Positions 24,756 to 36,625 of a stretch of 64,000 nt of DNA are shown one piece after another; the first letter of the stretch is position 1, and each line of letters opens with the position of its first letter. The notes under the pieces are model-generated. The model had not been told where the DNA came from and did not search any database. It worked only from the letters and a program-made list of their open reading frames with translations. The translations under genes and the position numbers were made by a program. The stretch is from Delphinus delphis (Eukaryota > Chordata > Mammalia > Artiodactyla > Delphinidae): contig NC_082694.2 in the NCBI RefSeq assembly GCF_949987515.2, forward strand, positions 41,791,951 through 41,855,950, read 5' to 3'.

Positions 24756-25778
24756 CATTGTAAAGGAACCAGGTAGTGGAGTTAAATAAAATAGCCCTGT
24801 GTCAGCTGCACCAAATAAGCATTTGCTAGAAACCACAAATTTGGGAGTACACATCTATTGTTCTCCAGATCCAGGTATGAGAGGAGAATTTTGGCAGCAT
24901 CCTGGTGGACACTGAGTAGGAGAAAGTTTGGAATCTGTGTTCACATTGTCAACTTACAACGTGTAGGCCTGGATATACTGGTTGTTCCTCATTAAAGAAT
25001 GAGTAATCCAGGAAAAAAATCATCATGAGGAATCAATGAAAATATTATCTCATATAGTATAAGTCAACATGGACCTAAACACAATGGGCAAAGCATATCT
25101 AAATACTACTCAACTTAGGGAAAAAAAGTTAGTAAGTATCTATGCTGTACTCTTTACAATTTCAATAAAATTAGGGGCTATAGGAATAAAATGACAATGG
25201 AGCAGTCTGAAATATCAGGTGACATACAAAGAGCAGTAATGATCAAAACTGACACTGCAGAAAATCAAATTAGGAATTAAATAAAATGTGCATACAGTTC
25301 TAGGTGTGAACGTCACAGGTGATGTGAAAACAAAAGTGATCAATTGAGGTATAAGAAGACATAGTAGATCTATTAATTATCTTATTTTAAAACTAAAAAT
25401 AAGAAAGAAATCAACCTTTACTAATACTTACTGTACAGATTACACTGGTGGCTTCCCTTTGTTAATATAGCACATGGTCATGGATGACATTCAATACAAG
25501 TGGTATAAAGACAGAAGAGGAGAGAAGGCTCCATGGTACAGCCTGAGAGATTGGCAGGTTTTTAGTTTTGTTTTTGCATATAGCAATGTGTATATGTACC
25601 TATACAATGTATTACATGCCTAGGTAAAAAGATTCAGAGATTGCATTTTCCGGAATCATAAAATATTTTTTTCCAGTACTTGAGATAAGTCACTATGGAA
25701 AGCTTTTGTACTGGTTACCTCATGACAAAAGACTTAAGAGAATTGTTGAACTTAAATATAAGCTAGAGTTTTGTGGGG
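24756..25778. other. Unassigned AT-rich sequence
   Basis: No recognisable feature over about 1 kb. Confidence 0.4.
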
Positions 25779-25978
25779 TTTTTTTGTGGTACGCGGGCCT
25801 CTCACTGTTGAGGCCTCTCCCGTTGCGGAGCACAGGCTCTGGACGCGCAGGCTCAGCAGCCATGGTTCACGGGCCCAGCCGCTCCACGGCGTGTGGGATC
25901 TTCCCGGACCGGGGCACGAACCCGTGTCCCCTGCATCGGCAGGCGGACCCTCAACCACTGCGCCACCAGGGGAGCCCC
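25779..25978 (-). mobile_element. CHR-type SINE, minus strand
   Basis: A complete CHR SINE in reverse. A short T run (complement of the tail) is followed by 'gtggtacgcgggcctctcac', and the element ends at the complement of the head, 'cgccaccaggggagcccc'. Both promoter-box complements are present. Unlike most siblings here the tail is short and I could not find a convincing target-site duplication, so the tail end may have eroded. Confidence 0.92.
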
Positions 25979-26529
25979 ATAGATATATTTTATCTGTGCA
26001 ACTGAGTATAAAACTGAAGAACCACAAAACTGAAATGGCTTCTTGGAGAAAGAAGTTTCCATATCCATTGTTCAGAATTTGTTATCTTCACCCAAATTAT
26101 CCTAATGCCAGAGAAAGGGATATTTTTGAAAACTGTAGCTAAAGGATTTGGCCTTTTCTAGAAAGAAATGCTACAGTTCTTGCCTGTATCCTTTGAATCA
26201 TTAGTAAAGTTTGTTTATATCTTGGATAATATCTATTACTAGCTGGAGTCTACTTTGACAGTTCAACCTACTTAGTAAGCTGTTAGCTCAATTTTTTCTT
26301 TTTTTACTGATAGGGTACAATATAGAAGTATAGATAGACACTAGTATAGAGGACAATACAAATGAAAACAATGAATATTTGATTCTATAGAAGTTTATAA
26401 GAACAAGCTGAAAAAATGTATTTTTACAGAAAGAAATAGTTACACATTAATAGAAACTTTAGCAATGAACACAAATAGCTGTCTCCATTTCAGGGGTCTC
26501 AGTAACCCTTTACTTTGCAAGTGACCAAA
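25979..26529. other. Unassigned sequence
   Basis: Nothing recognised. Confidence 0.35.
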
Positions 26530-27020
26530 GAACAGTTCAAACTGGCTTAAACAGTATGAGAAATATTTAGCTCATGTAAGTGCAGAAACAGTCTTCACAC
26601 TGAGAGTCTTCCATATTGTTTTTATCCAGAAGTCTAATGGTGCCTCAGACCCTGAGTTGTTTCCACAACTCTACTTCTTTCTGAGGTGTCAGCTTTATCC
26701 TGACCCCAGCTCCCCTACTGCTAACTAATTAAAGCTTGTGTACCTTAGTGCCTGCCATTCTATGCCTAGTTTCCCTAGTCAGAAGCAGTGGCTGCCAGAA
26801 GCCCAGAGGGCTACATATTTCCTTGCGTATGTTGCGAGAAAGAGATTGACTGAAAGACGGTTTTGGTCTTTGCTCTGATTGAACCATCTGTGGTGACTTT
26901 GGTCACCTCAAAGAAGTTATCTTGGTCAGGTAATTCTATTTGGTGATGTGCCCATCCTAGAACTAAATATGGTGGCAAGGAGGTTTGTTGGATTCTGTTG
27001 ACAGGTTTACAGTCCATCCT
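26530..27020. repeat. Probable ancient interspersed repeat
   Basis: 'aactggcttaaacagtatga' near the start and 'gatgtgcccatcctagaact' near the end resemble an old mammalian repeat with 'actggcttaaacaataag ... cacgtgcccatccctgaacc'. The middle is GC-richer than the surroundings. I cannot assign the family. Confidence 0.45.
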
Positions 27021-27468
27021 GGGAGCTAGAGATCATATAGAGTCAATTTTATATAAACTTCAAAGCTAAAATTCTCAGAGGTCAGATCTACCAGAGGAAA
27101 ATCTGGGAACTGGGTGTAATGGATGCTGTGGTACACTGTCTGTATCTTTCCTTCAGGACAGAGGGACTGGATTCACCAGTTGCTGGGGCTTTTGGTTGAT
27201 GATGGATACAACTGAGGCCTTCTCCAGGAATTCTTCAGTCAGAGGATGCTATCTCACCTAAGATCTTACTCCCTTCTTGGGACAGCCCACATCACATAAC
27301 CAGTTTGTGTGGGAACACAAAGGCCTGTCCCTTTTCCTCAATGTGGACAACTTCCATGGACCATACTAGTCCTAGAAGCTTTGCTGTGACTATAGTACAG
27401 TCCACTTCTCTGCACAACCGGACTTCCTTCACTCCCCTCACTGGTGGTGTTCCCAAGAGTATTCCCTA
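27021..27468. other. Unassigned, moderately GC-rich
   Basis: The base composition differs from the AT-rich flanks and the text looks repeat-like ('gggacagcccacatcacata', 'ctcactggtggtgttcccaa'). I do not recognise the family and see no splice-bounded coding exon. Confidence 0.35.
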
Positions 27469-27805
27469 TGATGGTTAATTTTTTGTGTCAACTTGACTGG
27501 GACACAGATTACCCAGAATACACATTATTTCTGAGTGTGTCTGTGAGGGTTTTTCTGGATATGAGTAGCATTTGAATGAGTGGACCAAGTAAAGCAGATT
27601 GTCCTTCCAGTGTGTTCTACTCAGGGCCTGAATAGAACAAAAAAGTGGACGAAGGGGAATTCACTAGCTCTGCCTGACTGTTTAAGCTGGGACCGGTGTC
27701 CTCTCCTGCCCTTGACTGGGATTACACCATTAGCCCTCCGGTTCTCAGAACTACACCACCAACTTTTGGCAGATAATGGGACTTCTCAGCCTCCGTTGTG
27801 AACCA
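27469..27805 (+). mobile_element. ERVL/MaLR-type LTR remnant
   Basis: It begins 'tgatggttaattttttgtgt', continues 'caacttgactgggacacaga' and 'gtgtctgtgagggtttttct', and ends near 'gggacttctcagcctccgtt'. This is a very common old mammalian LTR text. Compared with the consensus as I remember it, much of the GC-rich middle is missing. No internal retroviral sequence lies beside it. Confidence 0.65.
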
Positions 27806-28183
27806 TGGATAACTTTTTCATCTGTTTACCTTTAAGTTTTATGTATTCTTATATTTTAGATGCCTCCTATAATTAATTTATAGGTTTTTTCAAATTGAGT
27901 CAAAAAAGTCTTTGTCTTTTTTGGATCATTTAGTTCATTGGCATCAAATTAAAAAGTCATTGGTAAAGGGTTCATTTGCAAATCTTAAAAGAAATAGATT
28001 AACTCGTTTTTCCATTGATCCACTAAGTAATAAAAAACATTTTAAGTCATACAATTTATAAAAATCATATCACATCTTCAGATAATATACAGAGTAACTT
28101 AATACTTCTATGGTTTCAAACACTATCACAGTTGAAATAATTTCAAGTTTATTATAATCCCATAGGTATGTGGTGGTCAGGAG

Positions 28184-28184
<1 letters not shown>

Positions 28185-28250
<66 letters not shown>
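28185..28250 (+). repeat. (TG)33 microsatellite
   Basis: An uninterrupted run of 33 TG units is followed by 'tctgtgt' and a purine-only GA/GAAA tract to about 28326. Long pure TG runs mutate quickly by slippage and can adopt Z-DNA. On the minus strand the repeat creates meaningless Thr-His open frames. Confidence 0.98.
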
Positions 28251-28252
<2 letters not shown>

Positions 28253-28258
28253 TGTGTA

Positions 28259-28326
28259 AGAAAAAGAGAGAGAGAAAGACAAAGAGAAAGAAAGAGATTG
28301 AAAATGAACAGGAAGAAAAGAGAGAC
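28259..28326 (+). repeat. Purine-rich (GA/GAAA) tract
   Basis: Almost pure purine for about 65 bases, directly adjoining the (TG)33 run. It is compound microsatellite sequence. Confidence 0.85.
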
Positions 28327-28714
28327 TTGATTCTATGACTATTAAACATACACTTCTGACTAAGTTACAAAAGCTTTTAATCTTTAAAGTAATATGGAGA
28401 GAAAATGTCTTTTCACATGAGTAAAAGATGACAGTATAGAATTAGGAATGTTGCATATCTGGTCTATATAGGGCAAAGATAAAGGTAGCTCTAAAAATCT
28501 AATCTACAAGAAGGTCTTAGTAATATGATCTAACAAGTTAAAGTGAACAATTTATTATGTAACATAACTTTGAGCAAATAAAAATGTATAAATCTCACTT
28601 GCATTGATTTAGCCTAGATTAGAATTATAGCTGAAATCATAGGCCACAAGACAACATTTGATGAGAAGAAAAAAAGGTTGCTGAAACAATAGATTTTGAT
28701 AATGTGATGCACTG

Positions 28715-28870
28715 GGGTTTTTTTGTTTTAGTTTTTCTGGCTGTGCCGTGCAGCATGTAGGATCTTAGTTCCCTGACCAAGGATTGAACCCATCCCCCCC
28801 ATCCTCCCCACCCCACCCCCCAGCATTGAGAGTGCGGAGTCTTAACCACTGAACCACCAGGGAAGTCCCC
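28715..28870 (-). mobile_element. CHR-family SINE, diverged, with C-rich insert
   Basis: Minus-strand tRNA-derived SINE of an older subtype: T-rich tail complement, 'tctggctgtgccgtgcagca', 'ccctgaccaaggattgaacc', and the head complement 'gaaccaccagggaagtcccc'. A perfect 11-bp duplication 'gtgatgcactg' flanks it at 28704-28714 and 28871-28881. A C-rich tract at about 28790-28821 replaces the usual GC-mixed text of this position. Confidence 0.92.
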
Positions 28871-28881
28871 GTGATGCACTG

Positions 28882-29795
28882 TTTTAGACTAGCATCACTA
28901 GGTAAAATACACGCCATTCAGCTAAATTTGAATTTCCGACCAACAACAAATAATTTTTAGCAAAAGAATGTCCCATGCAATATTTGGGACATACTTACAC
29001 TATAAAATTGTTGTTGTACTTACACCAAATTGTAGTTATGTTAAAAATTATTTGTTGTTTATCTGATATTCAGATTCAAGTGGGCATCCTATATTTTTAT
29101 TTGCTAAATCTCAAAACCCTATATTAGGCATTAACTAATATTATAAAGAATAATAGAGTATATTGAAAGATATGTATGAATTTTTAAAAAATAAAAAGAA
29201 TTAGACAGGTGGTATAAAGGCCAGATAAGAAAAAATGTTGAAATATAGTTTCTAATCAGTAATTATTAAGACCCAAGATATAAATAGTATTAGACAGTCA
29301 GGTTTTATAACTAGTATTTATACACAGTCTGTATTTTGTCATCATAAAGTTGAATTTCTGTGTAGTTTTTGTTTTTTACTGAGCTTTTCTGTGATCTACT
29401 GCTTTTTATTATAAAACAATTATATTATCTCTTACAAGAAGTAACATTTACTCAAGGCTTTAATTATTGTAAAATTCATTTTACATATATTTGTTATGTA
29501 AAATTGTAAAAATGTTATAAGAACTATTATTCTTGGAGAATATACTTGTTGGAATTTGAGTTCATTTACCTAAATTGTATTGTACATACTAGTACCATGA
29601 TTATTAACTCATTTTCTGTATTCTAATTTACTTAATCTCTGATGCAGTTGTATTTAAGTGGCATGAGTTTACTTGCATCATCTTAGACTTGGCTTTCTTC
29701 CTACAGGTCTGCTTGAAAACCACCTATTTTGTGATTCTACTAGATTTATTTCAGGGTACAATGTAAATCATGTTTCAACAACTGAAACAACATTA
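28882..29795. other. Unassigned AT-rich sequence
   Basis: Very AT-rich with no recognisable element. Confidence 0.4.
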
Positions 29796-30789
29796 CAGTA
29801 GAACCCTTTATCCACAGGGAGTATGTTCCAAGAACCCCTGTGGATGCCTGAAACCACAGCTAGTACTGAGCCCAAAATATACTATATTTTTTCTATACAT
29901 ACATACCTATGATAAAGTTTAATTTAGAAATTAGGCACAGTAAGAGATTAACACAATAACTAACAATAAAATAGAACAATTATGACAATATACTGTGATA
30001 AGAGTTATGTGAATGTGATCTCTCTCTCAAAATACCTTCTTTTACAAATTCAATGCCCTTGACATTTATCATACATTGTGGCTGTAACTTTTGCATTTTG
30101 AGATGCTATAGCAAAACTAACACAAATTTCTTTTTCCTTCTTACAATTTCATGGACAGATTCGTTTTTTTGTGTTCTTTTGGGTTTTTTTAACATCTTTA
30201 TTGGAGTATAATTGCTTTATATTGTTGTGTTAGTTTCTGCTGTATAATAAAGTGAATCAGCTATATGTATACATTTATCCCCATGCCCTCTCCCTCTTAC
30301 GTCTCCCTCCCACCCTCCCTAGAAGATCCGTTTTTAACTGTAGTTCTTAGCAATCTCAGCATACAATTTCTTCTTTCCTTATTAAGTCAAGAACCTTCAC
30401 CTTTTCACTTAAAGGAAGCGCTTTATGGCTTCTCTTTGGCATATCTGAATTGCCAGTATCACTGCTCTTGCACTTTGTGGCCATTATTTAGTAAAATACG
30501 GGTGACTTGAACACAAACACTGCAATACTTTGACAGTTGATCTGATACTCCAGGCAGCTACTAAGTGACTAACTGGTGGAATACGCTGGGCTGGACAAAG
30601 GTATGATTCACAGCCTGGGCTGGATGGAGTGGGACAGTGTGGGATTTCATCACGTTACTCAGAATGGCATGCAATTTAAGACTTATGAATTGTTTATTTT
30701 GAAATTTTCCATTTAATATTTTCAGACCATGGTTGACAACAGGTAACTAAAATTGTGGAAAGCAAAACCTTGAATAAGGGGGACCACTG
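29796..30789 (-). mobile_element. Tigger/MER2-like DNA transposon, both ends present
   Basis: Left end 'cagtagaaccctttatccac' and right end, read in reverse, 'cagtggtcccccttattcaa' form terminal inverted repeats of the Tigger type. TA dinucleotides flank both ends (29794-29795 and 30790-30791), as for Tc1/mariner-pogo elements. Internal text such as 'acatacctatgataaagttt' and 'aattaggcacagtaagagat' is typical of the MER2 group. It has no transposase frame, so it is non-autonomous. It is interrupted by a later L1 (30166-30323). The strand is nominal. Confidence 0.85.
30166..30323 (-). mobile_element. Short 5'-truncated L1 3' end nested in the Tigger
   Basis: The reverse complement of an L1 3' end is visible: 'aacatctttattggagtata', 'attgctttatattgttgtgt' and 'cctccctcttacgtctccct'. 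It mirrors the tail of the L1 at 13005-18922 ('aagcaattatactccaataa'), so it belongs to a related L1 lineage. A 12-bp near-duplication flanks it ('agattcgttttt' at 30157-30168, 'agatccgttttt' at 30324-30335). Confidence 0.88.
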
Positions 30790-31129
30790 TATTCTGATGT
30801 CTGAAAATAGGTAGTGTATATGTGAAAATATCTTACTTACAAACTTTAAATATATTGTAAAATAGCTATTGAAGACATCATCAATATTTCGTATGCTCAT
30901 TTCTACCTCTAAATTTAGGCCAGTTCTTTTCCCTGCCCTAAAATATTTTCTTCCCAGCTTCCACCTATCCAAATTCAGTTCCTCCTTCAGAGCTTGGAAG
31001 AAGATATAACCAACTAACAAAAAAATTCCCCTGCAATATCAACTTATGTTGATTTCTCATTTTTCTGTATTCTCAAAGTAGGTGTGGTCTCCACTACTCA
31101 TTCTCACACCTTATAAATTACTGATTTAT
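30790..31129. other. Unassigned sequence
   Basis: No recognisable feature. A 108-codon minus-strand frame at 30694-31020 overlaps the Tigger end and has no motif. Confidence 0.4.
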
Positions 31130-31345
31130 TTTACTTTAAAATTATATCTTAAGACTCACTTTTCCACCAGAATTATAGGCAACTAAGGGGCAGATATTGT
31201 TGTCCTCTGTTATATTTCTCACAGTATTCATTTATTAATTCATTCAACAAATATTATTGGGTTCCCACCATGTCCTATGCTTACGACATGTGGTAGGAAT
31301 TCAATCACTATTGAGATTCTTTGGAGTTTATAATCTGACGGAAAT
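31130..31345 (+). repeat. L2/ancient 'attcattcaacaaatatt' repeat remnant
   Basis: The left half resembles an L2 3'-end text ('aggcaactaaggggcagata', compare 'taagctccatgagggcaggga'). The right half is 'attcattcaacaaatattat' then 'accatgtcctatgc'. These are two adjacent old repeats or one composite. Confidence 0.5.
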
Positions 31346-32814
31346 GGCAAAGTGTTGTTAAATACTGGTTGCAAAAAGTATGAGTATCATGGCCTCATAA
31401 CCCCTGGGATACTGTGAATACCTAAAAACTGGTTGTGAAACGGAACAGAATAAGGTCTCTCGTGACTCATATATTTTAGGAATTGGTAATGTAGCTTTTT
31501 CTTTATTTTCTATGGAAATATAAGAGAAGTTAACAATTGACTTTCTTACCTGAAGCAAAGCACTTTAGATTTCCCTAAAACATTTCTGGTAAGCAGGAGT
31601 AGTCATTTCATTTTGAATTTGTGTGTTGCATTTAGGTGATTTAGGTGACATGAATCTAAACAAAAGAATAACATTTGAAAGTCTCTTCTTTTATTATATG
31701 CAGTGACACGTAGCAATAGCCACAAGGAGTTCAAGTAAACAAACAATTGAATATCAGAAGAAATGATTAGGTACATTTTGAAATCTGAGTCATCCCCATG
31801 GATTAAGGCATAAATGTATGAAAAATATGAAATGTATGAAAACAAATTTAGTCTATCTTGAGGTTAAAAAAAGACCTCAGACTTGTTTTTTATTCAATAT
31901 GGTTATTTAGATGAACATTTCATTTCATCTGTGTAGTAGGAAGTGTTTTATTATTTTGGAAATTATGCCACTCATTAAACTATTGCATTGTGTGTATAGA
32001 ATATTTTTGTAGACAGAAAAACAGAGAATTCAGTATTTGAAAACCTTGATTATCTGCTGTGTATATTTATCTTTTTCTAACCTAGATGATTTCAGAGGCC
32101 TTTTCCTATACAGAGTCATCAGAGAGGCAAATAGAAGTCCAGCTCCTGAGTTTCTATTTGTATTATTACTATCTAATGAATTCTATTGTACAGCAGGTGT
32201 CAAATCATATTGGGTGTTTTGCAATCGAGTATGAACAGAAGATATATTGCTATTGCAAATGAATCTAATATGAAACTAATGAGCAGTAATGAGCAACTGT
32301 TTTGTCATTATTGAGGCAACCACTGAGATGCTAATAAACTCTCATTTTTGCTCTTTAGAAAAAGCAGTGACCAGGATTTATAACATGGCCTTAATGTCCC
32401 CAAAGCCTGAGGCAAAAATAAATAAATAAATAACTAAACAGTGAAACCCTAAACTGAGAATAATTTAGTCATTTTCTGTATGATTGTCCTCTCTCTTATT
32501 AAAATGAACCTGTTATAATGCCTTTTATGTATTTCTATAACTGAAAAGATGAAGAATGGGTGTCCATTAAATGAATATAAAGTTAAGAAGATAGGCATCT
32601 TGCCTAATTTTCCTTAATGTAAATATAATAATTCTAGAGTTTTCCACTTGCCAGTTCCTTTATAGTATAATGAAGCCTAATGTAGGCAACTTTTTATTTT
32701 TAAACCCAGTTACTTTGGAAGTAACATTTTTGAGGGACTTTTTGTAATTAACTTATTTGTTCTCATGAGTGGCCTAACTTGGTATATAACCCAGTGCACT
32801 TATCACACAGTATT
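31346..32814. other. Unassigned AT-rich sequence
   Basis: No recognisable feature over about 1.5 kb. It includes an (AAAT)n run near 32418-32433. Confidence 0.4.
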
Positions 32815-32925
32815 ATGGCTGTATGCTTTATGCCTCTGCCTTTCCTACAGTAGTGTAAGAGCTGGGAGCTCAATAAATATTTATGAGATGAATGATGAAT
32901 AAATAATTGAATGAATGAGGAAGAA
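32815..32925 (+). mobile_element. L2 3' end remnant
   Basis: 'gggagctcaataaatattta' followed by 'tgaatgatgaataaataatt' and 'gaatgaatga' is the signature end of L2 LINEs ('gcgctcaataaatgtttgttgaatgaatga'). Confidence 0.65.
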
Positions 32926-34679
32926 GCTAGTGCATTAAATTTGCTTTCTTAGGTAGAAATAATGTGCTTTAAAACAGTTTTTAATACAGGTTCATTTATT
33001 ATGTCCTAAGACTCTTGAGAACTCTGCTTCAAATACTTTATACTACAGGATAAAAACGCTTTAGTACATACAACATAGGTAACCTTGTTGCTTTAGCTAA
33101 TGAACGTATACTAACTCTAAGACTAATTTTGGTATCTTCCTACAGATGTTTGCTAGAACTCATGGTTTTAACATATGACACAAGACTTAATCAGTACTTT
33201 AAATAACATACAGGCCTCTAGTAATATTCTTTCAGACTTTTTATATATTTATATACTTTATTTATTTATGTATACATGATTTCTATGGCCTCAAAAGTCC
33301 ACCTATTTGATTAAAGATAACCAAAGCTTTGAATTATTAAGTTTCTACTTTGTTGTTGATTAGGCTGTTGTAGACTTACGTGTACAGGCAGAAAGCTATT
33401 CGATTTGAATAATTCAATATTGCTCACTATAATAAGACTTCGTTTCCATTTCTAATAGTTATATCATGTGCCTACATGTAGAAATTCCACTCTTTTTTGA
33501 TATGTATTACTAAAGTATGTATAAATATTATATTTCTATTGCATCCAACCTATAAAAATTAAATAATAAACATAAGTAAAGAAGGAACTACAACTTGAAT
33601 GGTGAAACATACAAAAGAAGAATGCCACGTGGCCTGATATGCTATTTTGTTTGACCCTGGAGAGCCAAACTACTACACAAAGAAACTGTTATATAACACA
33701 GTGAGGAAGTTGACTCAAGATGGAGGTGTTGGTTTAAATGGACCGCAACTTCAGATCTGTTCTGTGTCAAGTCCTCCTCCAGATGAACCCAAGCGTTCTG
33801 GTACCTTGACTTGCTACTTCCCATACCTCTATACTTACTCTGTAAAGGAAGAACTATCCAATAATAGGAACAATTTTTCATATCTATAAATGTACACAAA
33901 AGTTTACAGAATTCTAGGTTTTGAAACATGTGAAAGTCGCAAGTAAGTTTTATGTTTTGATAACTGCTGCTAACATAATTTCCTTTACTGACTTCATATA
34001 CATTCAGAATGAATTAGTCCAACATGCAAATAATTCTTAGCACAGGCTCTATGTTATTTGGGAGACTATTTTTCGTGGACTTATTTCTTGTAGCCAACAA
34101 TATCTGTGACTAATCGTACTACTCATAAATTAAAGTAAAGCAATGTCCTCGAAATACATCTTCTAGTAATTATTGTAGGCCTCCTGTTCTCTGTGGTGAT
34201 CTAAAGAACAGAAAGGATAGTTAACTGTGCCATATAGATATAAGTTACGGGTCTTTGGGGCCTATTCATTAAAGTAAAATAAAATCCCCAACATCATCTT
34301 TAATTTTGGTAAGGAGAATCTCCTACTATTTAAAAGCATTGATAACTTTTAAAGGAATGTGCCCTAGAGATAAGCTATATGCTTTAGGAAACTGTCCATT
34401 GCTTCCCCGTCATCATGAGAAAGAAATAAAATTATGAATTATCTCCTAAATTAAAACTTGAAGTAATTCCATTATATATCCTTGAGAATATATATGAGGA
34501 CCCATTAAAAGGTCTGCTACTAAACCAAGGAAATGTTTACCAAAGAAATATTTTATTACATTTATTTCTACTGGACATCAATTGCTTATAGACTTTAAGG
34601 AAAATGATAGCACAATATTTAAATAGTCCTAACAACTAATAGGATGAAAAATCCCTTTTATATATTAAGATTATTTCTC
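32926..34679. other. Unassigned AT-rich sequence
   Basis: No recognisable feature. Two overlapping opposite-strand frames (33642-33929 minus, 33647-33889 plus) have no motif and are best explained as chance. Confidence 0.4.
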
Positions 34680-34830
34680 TTCAAAGTAATACATGCATAT
34701 AGTAAACATTAAAATAACACAGAAAGGCTTTTAATAAAAAACAATAGTTTCTTACCCCAGCCCTGACTACCTTTTGGCCTGCTCTTATCTTTATTTCTTG
34801 TAGTTGTTACCTCCCTAATTCTGTTTTCAA
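34680..34830 (-). mobile_element. Old L1M-like 3' UTR scrap
   Basis: 'acatgcatatagtaaacatt', 'aaaataacacagaaaggctt' and the following text resemble a common 3' non-coding L1 remnant ('tagaaaacttaaaaaatacagaaaagcataaag'). Low certainty. Confidence 0.35.
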
Positions 34831-36154
34831 AACAGAGTTGATAAAAACAAACAAACAAAAAAAAATAGAGTTGATATATAGCCAGTGTGTCCCAGTGTCT
34901 CCCAGAGGTTGACTGAGACACCTCCATTCTGAATATATAGACTTCTGGTCTGATCATTATGTGTCAGTGTCATAATAGTTATCAAATATTTTTAATATTA
35001 AGGCTGTCTAAATAATATAATTTATATCCTACTTTTTGGATTTATCATAGTTAAACATTATCTCTTGAGTCAGCACTGTCAAAGAAAATTTAGTTCATGC
35101 ACAAAACCTATCTCCCCTACTTTTCCCTATTTGCGATAGTTGTATGGTTTTCTAAATCTCTTAGCTTTAACTTTATAATGTTGAATAATACTTTCTTATT
35201 CTGTCACCTGTCAATTGCATCCCTCGACTCTCCATTACTGAGGATATTCTTAGGGCTTCTACCATTCCCTCTACATCTCTTCTGCCCTCCATCTATAACA
35301 CTGATAACATTTACATGTTCTACAACCATATTGAAATCTGTAATTTGTCTTTTGGTTATATATATAACTAAATATATATGTAAATAACATATATATTTAA
35401 CTGAAATATATATAGTTAATCTAAAATTGTATATAGTTATATATAGAGAGAGAGTAAATAGTATTTATATTATTATAAGCTATGCAAATATTTCCTTCTC
35501 TACAAATCCAAAGTCAACATCTCTGAGCAACTGAAAAGAAAAATTTCCTGGCATCAGTAAAATGGATTCTCTCTTCCTTCCTTCCATTGATTGCTCAAAT
35601 CGTACCATCCTTTGTTTGCATCTTATCTGGATCAAGCTTTCTTGTATAGTTTTTGGTTTTCTTTTAGACCTGGAGTCATCTTTCTTATTGAGACAGGGAA
35701 CATGTTAGCCATCTTTATCATATCACTAGCTTGTTCCTCATTCTGTCTGTTGCTTAGCATTTCTCTTTTTTGGAAGACATTCTTCTTAGAGTTCAGAGGT
35801 TTCTTATTCTAATTTGGGCTGAAATTCTTCCTAGGCTTTGTGGATACAGTTATATCCAATCAACTGTAGCCAGTTCTCCTTCTTCCCACTCAAGACATAT
35901 GTTTTGAAAAAGGTTAGTTGTGTATGTTTGCCTTCTTTCAGGATATGACGAACACCTATTGTCCGCCAAATTCCCTCCCTAATTGATCAGTATAAAAATC
36001 AAAAAGTCAGGAGCTTTTCCCTCTGCTCTTATTACAGCCTCTCATAGTACTTCTTTATTCCTTAGGCTTTAGCCAACTTTTCTCTATTTCATCAGTTTTC
36101 AAAGTATGATTTATAGACCTTTGAGAGTCCACAAGACATTTTAGGTGGTTTGTG
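34831..36154. other. Unassigned, with a TA-rich core
   Basis: A TATATA-rich tract occupies 35343-35455 with several short palindromes. The remainder has no recognisable element. Confidence 0.4.
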
Positions 36155-36227
36155 AGATAATAGCCAAGATATGGAAAAAACCTAAGTGTCCATCTATACA
36201 CACACACACACACACTCACACGCACAC

Positions 36228-36268
<41 letters not shown>

Positions 36269-36625
36269 TACTACTCAGCCATAAAAAATAATGAAATCTT
36301 TCATTTGGGACAACATACATGGACCTTGATGGTCATTGTGCTAAGTGAAATAAGTCAGCAGAGAATGACAAATATCTTATGATTTCACCCATATGTAGCA
36401 TCCAAAAAACCAACCAAACAAGCAAATAAAACAAAAACAAACTCATAGATACACAGAACAAGTTTAATGGTTGCCAGAGAGGAAGGGGGTCGGGGGGTGG
36501 ACCAGATTCGTGAAGGGGGTCAGCTGTAAGGTGATGGACGGCAACTAGACTTGTGCTGGTGATCATTGTGTAGTGTATACGGATATCAAATTACAATGCT
36601 TTATACCTGAAACTTCTATAATAAA
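36155..36625 (+). mobile_element. L1 3' end split by a (CA)n expansion
   Basis: ORF2 end text 'cctaagtgtccatctataca' passes into (CA)n and resumes at 'aaatactactcagccataaa'. It is followed by 'tcatttgggacaacatacat', 'ctaagtgaaataagtcagca' and 3'-UTR phrases such as 'atggttgccagagaggaagg'. Between 'ccatc' and the CA run the usual 'acagatgaatggataaagaagatgtggt' part is gone. No A tail or clear duplication was found. Confidence 0.88.
36198..36266 (+). repeat. (CA)n microsatellite, interrupted
   Basis: About 34 CA units interrupted by CT and CG dinucleotides. It lies inside the L1 3' end and probably arose from the short 'atatatacac' run that L1s have at this position. Confidence 0.95.

Noticed and set aside
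28070..28349. Minus-strand frames with long Thr-His runs
   Set aside because: They are produced by the (TG)33 microsatellite read on the other strand.
33642..33929. Overlapping open frames on opposite strands
   Set aside because: Neither has a recognisable motif, and lengths of 80-95 codons are expected by chance in several places over 64 kb.
36055..36267. Minus-strand frame with a Cys-Val repeat
   Set aside because: It comes from the (CA)n tract inside an L1 remnant.
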